Of a DNA stretch of 64,000 nt, positions 58,726-64,000 are shown piece by piece. Under the pieces are notes generated by a model. It was given only the letters and a program-made list of their open reading frames with translations. It was not told the origin of the DNA and searched no databases. A program made the translations under genes and the position numbers. Each line of letters begins with the position of its first letter. The stretch's first letter is position 1. This stretch comes from Paragonimus skrjabini miyazakii (taxonomy: Eukaryota > Platyhelminthes > Trematoda > Plagiorchiida > Troglotrematidae): positions 17,554-81,553 of the forward strand of contig JTDE01022129.1 in NCBI GenBank assembly GCA_014338405.1, in the 5' to 3' direction.

Positions 58726-59900
58726 GTAAGTTAATCACCGAGATTAAATAAGGACATTTAATGGTAGGTATACATTTAAACATGAGGTAGGCTGTGATCG
58801 CCTTTGGTAGCCTTCTTGAAGGCAAAATCTGTTGTTAATACGGAGTTAGTTTTACATGGATTTTGTTTACCTGTTGGCTGCTTCACATGTACCCTCATCC
58901 AGTGGTGCATTGTGAGCTGCACTTAGTGCTATACACGTTGGTTTTCTTTGGCGTCGGTCATTTCCGTAGGTTAATCGGGTTATGGAAACTGCAAGTGGTT
59001 TATAAATGAATGCATTCACGTATATGAGGCTGGGAAAGGTCTGGACTGCGCATTTCATTCCAAGGTCAAGTGAGCTGCAACCCCCAGCTTCTTGCCACCA
59101 GATGTAATAAATATCGCTGGATCCCGGTTTGGCATGCCAAGCGAGGAGTTGACAGTAAACGACGTAACCTGTTAACGCCACTAATGTTTTTGGCTATAAC
59201 GTCTTGGCACGATCGTATAATGAGTTGTCAGTCAGCCGAACAGAACTTAACTACCTAACCCTAACGGAGCGTGCTGTCGCGTTGTTGACGCTATTTTGAC
59301 TTTCAGTAATGTGAACCGACTGCGCGGTTTCTGGGCCTTCGACTCATGTCTGCTTGTGTTGTCTACCTTCATAAGAATATCGGTGGAACACCCATTTCGG
59401 AAGAAAGCTGTCCCACGATGTCCGCACGCTATACAAAGTTGGTTCAGGAGTATAACACGTAACCGAAGCCAAGATGTTTGACTTATCTGTTACATTAATC
59501 ACAATCATTCGGGGCCAAGTGTGTTAGCTAGATTTGGATTTGTTATCCTATGTATATCTCTATATGTACAATGTCCTAAAGGGCTTACACCGACACGTAT
59601 ACGTTATGTAATGCTCATGTGTGACGACGGTGTGGGGCTACTGAGGTGTACCACCAGGAAATCGTCCGGGTATAGCTGATGTTTCGATCAAGCTGAAGTG
59701 AGCTTTGAGACTGAGATAAGAAGTGACCCAGACCTACATGCTCTAACGGTGGTAGTGGTAATCGACGCGTTGAATCATCTCTTCATGGTGCCGACTGGGC
59801 AGTCTCGGTGCAAACCTTGACCTGCTAAGCGTCCAGCGGTTCCAGATAAGGCCAACCATTCTAACTGGTTTTAATAAACTGGTTGCATTGAAACAAGACA
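58726..59900. other. Stretch upstream of the R2-like element
   Basis: A frame at 59296-59481 and a minus frame at 58867-59181 look like fragments of repetitive sequence but cannot be assigned. Part of 59500-59900 may be 5' leader of the R2-like element. Confidence 0.35.
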
Positions 59901-60003
59901 ATGAAATTACCACCAGCACCTTCGCGTAGGCATCTACCAGTACACAGGATGGGCGAGCGGATTAGACCTGTTCCGAATGTGACCAGATATGTAAATCGAA
60001 CGC

Positions 60004-60453
60004 TTGTCGTCACATACTGGTGTACGTCGAAGCAGAAATGATGCAGAACAAGAAATAGGTGCTCATCCTCATCCAATATTCGACTGCACCAACTGCGACC
60101 GCAGCTTTCTAACCAAAATTGGTCTCAGTCAACACAGGAGGCATGCCCATCCTGTCGAACACGACCGCAAAAAACTCATGTGCATGAAAACCACCGGAGC
60201 AAATTGGTCTCAAAAAGAATCGGATTTTCTTGTCAAACTTGCCTATGGGTTGACTCCGTCGTGCTCTACTCAACGAGAACTCTATCATCGGCTTCTGTCA
60301 CATTTCACTGTTCACATTCTGGAGAGCATCAGGACGCGTTTACATGCATTAAGTTGGCAGAAACATGCTAGTCCCAATGCCAACCCAATCTTCACCTCAC
60401 AGACAAACGTTACATCGGATAGTCAGACCCAAGCTGCTGAGCACTCCGACTAG
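60004..60453 (+). pseudogene. R2-like N-terminal zinc finger and Myb-like domain
   Basis: 'CTNCDRSFLTKIGLSQHRRH' starts at 60085; the finger is C-x2-C-x12-H-x4-H and ends at 60150. About 18 residues later 'WSQKESDFLVKLAYGL' begins a Myb-like helix set with a second aromatic ('LSWQKH') near the end. In R2 these motifs bind target DNA. The frame closes at a TAG at 60451, whereas an intact element would read on into RT. Confidence 0.8.
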
Positions 60454-60899
60454 TTTTCCTGTTTAGCCCAAACACCAATAACCCAACTTGAGTCCAACAC
60501 AGAGGCTTTATTACATAGCGGTGAGTTGCTAGCAATTTTCCGCGGTCTTTAGCCAGGAATTTTCACCGTGGTACAGAGAAAGTCACTGTTTAACATGCAC
60601 GTCTCACAAGCTTTTCCGTTCACGTGGTGGCTGATCACTCGAAGGTGCGTACGTGTTGTTTCGGGAGCCTACATGACCAGGAAGTAGATACGGAAAGCTA
60701 ACTGTGCTGCGATCTAGCCGCTGTAACATCAGCGCGAGGAAGATGCTGCTTTTTCAATCTTTTCTGGAAACTGAAGAAGTGCCTACTAGATGAACCGTGG
60801 CGTCTCGGATAATCCCAACGAATACTGGTGCAAGGTATTGTCGGCTCATCCGCACATTGATGATCGACTATCACGTACAATTCTGCCCCCAGACTGATA

Positions 60900-61383
60900 T
60901 CTGGTCGACCCGATCACTTGTGAGGAATTATCGCGCACACCGAATAGAATAGAAAACAGTGTCCCAGGTTTGGACGAACTGTTGCCCAAACATTTGAAGC
61001 CTATAAAAACGGACGCCTTGGCTGGATATTCCAACTTCTTCCTTCCAACTCAAGGTTATCCAATGCATTTGTGCCTCTCCCTCGTCACGCCTGTTCTGAA
61101 AATGAATAACCCTTGTTCTCACAGCAAATTGAGACCGATCGCCGTGTCTCCAAAGTTGATGCATTGTTTTCACGGTATATTGCCCGATCGTTGGAATACG
61201 CGCCTGCAGCTGTCCGCTCTTCAGTTTGCACTTCTACACCGTGACGGTTGCCTCGAGGCGACCTCATCAGTTTATGTGCTACTCCGGAACTCATGCATCA
61301 CGTCTTCCAGTCTGTGTGTGGCCTTAATCGACCTGTCCAAAGAGTTCGATTTTATTTCGGACGATTCGATTATCAGATCAGCC
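60900..61383 (+). pseudogene. R2-like reverse transcriptase, N-terminal half
   Basis: 'VPGLDELLPKHLK' (family PG-x-DG-x), then 'SKLRPIAVSP' (the RPI motif 1), 'LQLSALQFALLHRDGCLEAT' and 'VALIDLSKEFDFIS', which is the family 'A-x-x-DLSKAFDSVS' with the catalytic Asp and Ala changed to Glu at the SKAF position. It ends at a stop at 61384. Confidence 0.8.
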
Positions 61384-61469
61384 TAGGCTTTCAATGATCC
61401 TCAACAATTAACACATTATATTGTTGATTCCTATTGAAACGTTTTCGCCACACTCAGTTGCTCCGTTCC

Positions 61470-61722
61470 CCGGTCCAAACGTGGTGTTCGCCAGGGTGAC
61501 TCACTGTCCCCGCTGCTACTAAGCATGGTAACGGATGAAGTATTGGCTCTTTCTCCACCGGAACTTGGCTGCCAGTTTCACCATACACTTGTCAGCGGTC
61601 TCGCCTACGCCAAAGATCTTATCCTCGTGGCCAAGAATTCGACGCGTTTCTCCGAGAAGCTTGCAGGCGTCGCTAACGCTCTGGAGTTATTTGGGCTGAG
61701 AATCAACATGCACATAACTAAG
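61470..61722 (+). pseudogene. R2-like RT active-site region, mutated
   Basis: 'KRGVRQGDSLSPLLLSMVTD' is the motif around VRQGDPLSP, and 'GLAYAKDLILVAKNS' is the family YADD box, here reading Y-A-K-D, so one of the two catalytic aspartates is lost. 'ALELFGLRIN' follows. The frame runs into the nested insertion at 61723. Confidence 0.8.
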
Positions 61723-62115
61723 TGTAATACTAGGAATTAGGGAGTTCGAATAGCCCTAGAAATCGTACTCGGATTGAAACCTCCCACGCAAGTAATAAGC
61801 AGAAGACCTCGTACTGGTTGTAGTAAGCAGTTCATATTCGTAAGACAAGAAGCCGATTTTATGGATGTACAACAGTATTAAAGAACTCATAACCACTCAT
61901 TGGCTGATCATATGGACACATAGAAAGTCACAAACTGTACGTTAATTGGTGAGATATAGAACAAAGAAATAGGCGAATAACAGAAGGCGTAGCACTGAGA
62001 CTGTTCGTCCAATCCTGATGTAGTATCTTCAACGCGACGTTTGGATTGATCCCTTGTTAGAACTCCTATTGTGTCGTGGTTTGGGTAAGCGGTGAATCGA
62101 GTAGATTTTCACCAC
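61723..62115 (+). mobile_element. Short (~390-base) element, copy 2, nested in R2-like element
   Basis: The R2 coding sequence is interrupted here: 'ACTAAG' occurs just before (61717-61722) and again just after (62116-62121), consistent with a 6-base target-site duplication. Skipping the element plus one copy of the repeat returns the R2 reading frame. The element is not coding. Copy 1 lies inverted at 58349-58725. Confidence 0.75.
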
Positions 62116-62449
62116 ACTAAGATCGTGGTCGTCTGTGGCGAACATATGCACTACATAACAACTATTGCTGATGAGTCTATTCAATTCGGCCCTGGCATTA
62201 TCAACTCACTAAGCGCTTCTGAAACAGTGATCTAACTCGGTATCCCGTCCACCTGGTAAGGTAAAGTATTCACTAATCACCAACTGCAGCTTCGTACGAT
62301 GCTGGATGAAACAACCAAAGTGCCCTCGAAGCCATAGCAACGTCTACAGCTTCTGAGACAGCATCTGATCCAGAAGATGAATCACCCACTCGTTTTGAAA
62401 TGAGTCCACCAGAACACGCTCAAAGCTATGGACCGTACAATCCACTGGT

Positions 62450-63442
62450 TTGTTCGGCAGTGTCTACGCCATCCCAAACACACATCAGTCAGCTGCATCC
62501 ACACCCACAAATCGATTGGGCGATCTGGGCATTCTGAGTTTGTTCACCAGTATTCCCCTCTCACGTAAATCACGAGTGGAGAGACTGCTCTCCAGTCAGT
62601 GTCCAGTCCCGAGGAACGTGGTCAAACATTATTCGTTTGGCCCTATGTTGAGGAGCGTGAACGTCGTGATACGCGTTCAGGGAGTGATAGTGACGAACAA
62701 GGAGGAGACCGACGCGGCGTGTATTGATATGCTTTATCATTCACTAAATGGCCGTGATATTCAAGAAGTGTCAAGCTCTCCACTGTCTAATCGTTGGCTT
62801 TTCAGTCCAGATCCCATCTTCCCCAGGATCTTCATTCGTGACATCCAGCTCAGATGCAGTCTCCTGCGGACTATGGTCCGAAATTCACGAGGTGGCCGAA
62901 GTGACCATTTATTTCTCTGTCGTGTCAACTGTGATCAACCAGAAAGCCCTGCCCATATTCTGCAATCATGCTTGATAACGCACGATGTGCGTTGTGCTCG
63001 ACACAACTGTGTGGCCAAAGACCTGGCGAAACGACTGCGCAACTCGGGCTATACAGTCTTCGAGGAGCTGCCAGTACCAACAGCGAGCTCGTTCATCAAA
63101 CCCGATGTGATCGAGGTTCGTGACGGCGCTGCTGTAGTGTTTGATGTAAGTACAGTGAATGACTACCGAAGCCAATTTGCCTGGATGGACGTGGTTGCAA
63201 AGTACAGAAGCGACTCTCATAAAGTCGCCATACAATCGGCCCTTCATACTATGGGCTGCGATGTGAACTCTATTTCCCGTACGCCTGTAATAATCTTTTT
63301 TCGTGGTATCATGTTTCCCTCTTCATGTAACGCTATTCTTTTACTGGGACTGCCCTTTTGCGCGGTCACGGATTTATGTCTATTGATTGTTCTTGATTCC
63401 CTAAAAACCTACGACACACTTGTGCGGGACACTTGCCGTTAA
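62450..63442 (+). pseudogene. R2-like C-terminal zinc knuckle and endonuclease
   Basis: This is the longest open frame in the window (330 codons). 'LFLCRVNCDQPESPAHILQS' followed by C is the Cys-His knuckle. 'SFIKPDVIEVRDGAAVVFDV' carries the PD and D of the PD-(D/E)xK fold, and 'DVVAKY' supplies the Lys. In R2 this nuclease nicks the target site. It is in a different frame from the RT part, so a frameshift or deletion lies between 62122 and 62450. The last ~50 codons are hydrophobic and may be read-through beyond the original stop. Confidence 0.8.
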
Positions 63443-63600
63443 CTGTTGCCACCTGTGATAGCTATCTCACTATGAAGGACATCTTTCTGGCTCGATGTTT
63501 GAGCCTTGACTGTGATGGAACCCCTGTGCCCTGAAGAGCTTTTGATTTTGTGAGACTGACCGTCTATCCTATTTTCTTTTTTATTGTTTTGTGTAATTTT

Positions 63601-64000
63601 TTCTAGTCTAAAATCTGTTTGTTACATATCGCACAAGTAACTTTTCACTTGATGCTTGCTACTCTTATGAGAGGACTTGTCAACTATCCAGGGTTGCTAA
63701 CTATGCAGTGTCCCACATTTGACAGATAGCTTGTTATCACATTCACCTTTTTATATATCTGTTGGTTAATTTTGGTGTCACTGTTTGTTCTTCCCTTGAA
63801 TGAAGATGTGTACATTACTCTCCAAAATAAACGATATATAGTAGTGGTCAAATGAATAACGTTAAACATTACAACGTGATCGCACAGTTTCAGTTTCTTG
63901 CTCGAATACGACAAATACAGACCAGACCATCAATATTTCACTAGTCCGGTGAAAAAGCATTGACCATTTGACGTTGGAGCGACACATCGATTTTGTGTTT
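63601..64000. other. Downstream flank, nothing recognised
   Basis: AT-rich; a minus-strand open frame at 63684-63914 has no domain. The end of the R2-like 3' UTR may fall near here. Confidence 0.4.

Larger units (their letters stand above)
59900..63600 (+). mobile_element. R2-clade non-LTR retrotransposon, decayed
   Basis: In order: a C2H2 zinc finger, a Myb-like segment, reverse transcriptase blocks, a Cys-His zinc knuckle and a restriction-enzyme-like endonuclease. That layout is diagnostic of R2-type elements, which have a single ORF with N-terminal DNA-binding motifs and a C-terminal PD-(D/E)xK nuclease. Stops, frameshifts and a nested insertion (61723-62115) make it inactive. R2 normally inserts into 28S rDNA; no rRNA sequence is seen around it here. 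Outer limits are estimates. Confidence 0.8.

Overview
The window looks like nuclear DNA of a flatworm, most likely a digenean trematode. It has long introns, short exons with GT-AG boundaries, two very short introns of 91 and 90 bases, and many decayed non-LTR retrotransposons, tRNA-like repeats and a Penelope-like fragment. The phylum-level call is inference; species cannot be read from the sequence. I see no bacterial features, CRISPR array, rRNA or intact tRNA.

The one confident host gene lies on the + strand from at least 9746, and probably from 5172, to a stop at 41674. It codes for an ortholog of ACF1/BAZ1A, the large non-catalytic subunit that partners ISWI ATPases in ACF/CHRAC nucleosome-spacing complexes. 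Fourteen exons join without breaking the frame into about 1600 residues: a charged linker, a DDT domain, WHIM motifs, a split and stretched PHD finger, an acidic tract, AT-hook-like motifs and a strongly diverged C-terminal bromodomain. A fifteenth exon (5172-5519) fits the splice phase upstream. The N-terminal WAC domain expected for the family is not visible.

Layout. 1-628: a LINE fragment on the minus strand. 5.7-9.65 kb: a decayed LINE on the plus strand, ending about 100 bases before an ACF1 exon and sharing a recent inverted duplicate with 1-628. 9.7-41.7 kb: ACF1 exons, with introns holding microsatellites, a four-copy dispersed repeat, a tRNA-like SINE and a hairpin of two tRNA-like repeats. 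43.96-45.2 kb: two inverted copies of an LTR-like repeat. 48.2-48.6 kb: a SINE-like unit with inverted arms. 55.0-55.6 kb: a Penelope-like GIY-YIG endonuclease remnant. 57.9-58.1 kb: a possible terminal exon of an unknown gene. 58.35-58.73 kb and 61.72-62.12 kb: two inverted copies of a ~390-base element. 60.0-63.5 kb: an R2-clade LINE, decayed and interrupted by one of those copies.

The most interesting points are the diverged PHD and bromodomain of ACF1, the R2-like element outside rDNA with a damaged RT active site, the nested ~390-base element with an apparent 6-base target duplication, and the SINE hairpin in an ACF1 intron. I found no evidence for a wholly new system. Exon joins rest on splice consensus, phase and homology recalled from the BAZ1A family, not on transcripts.
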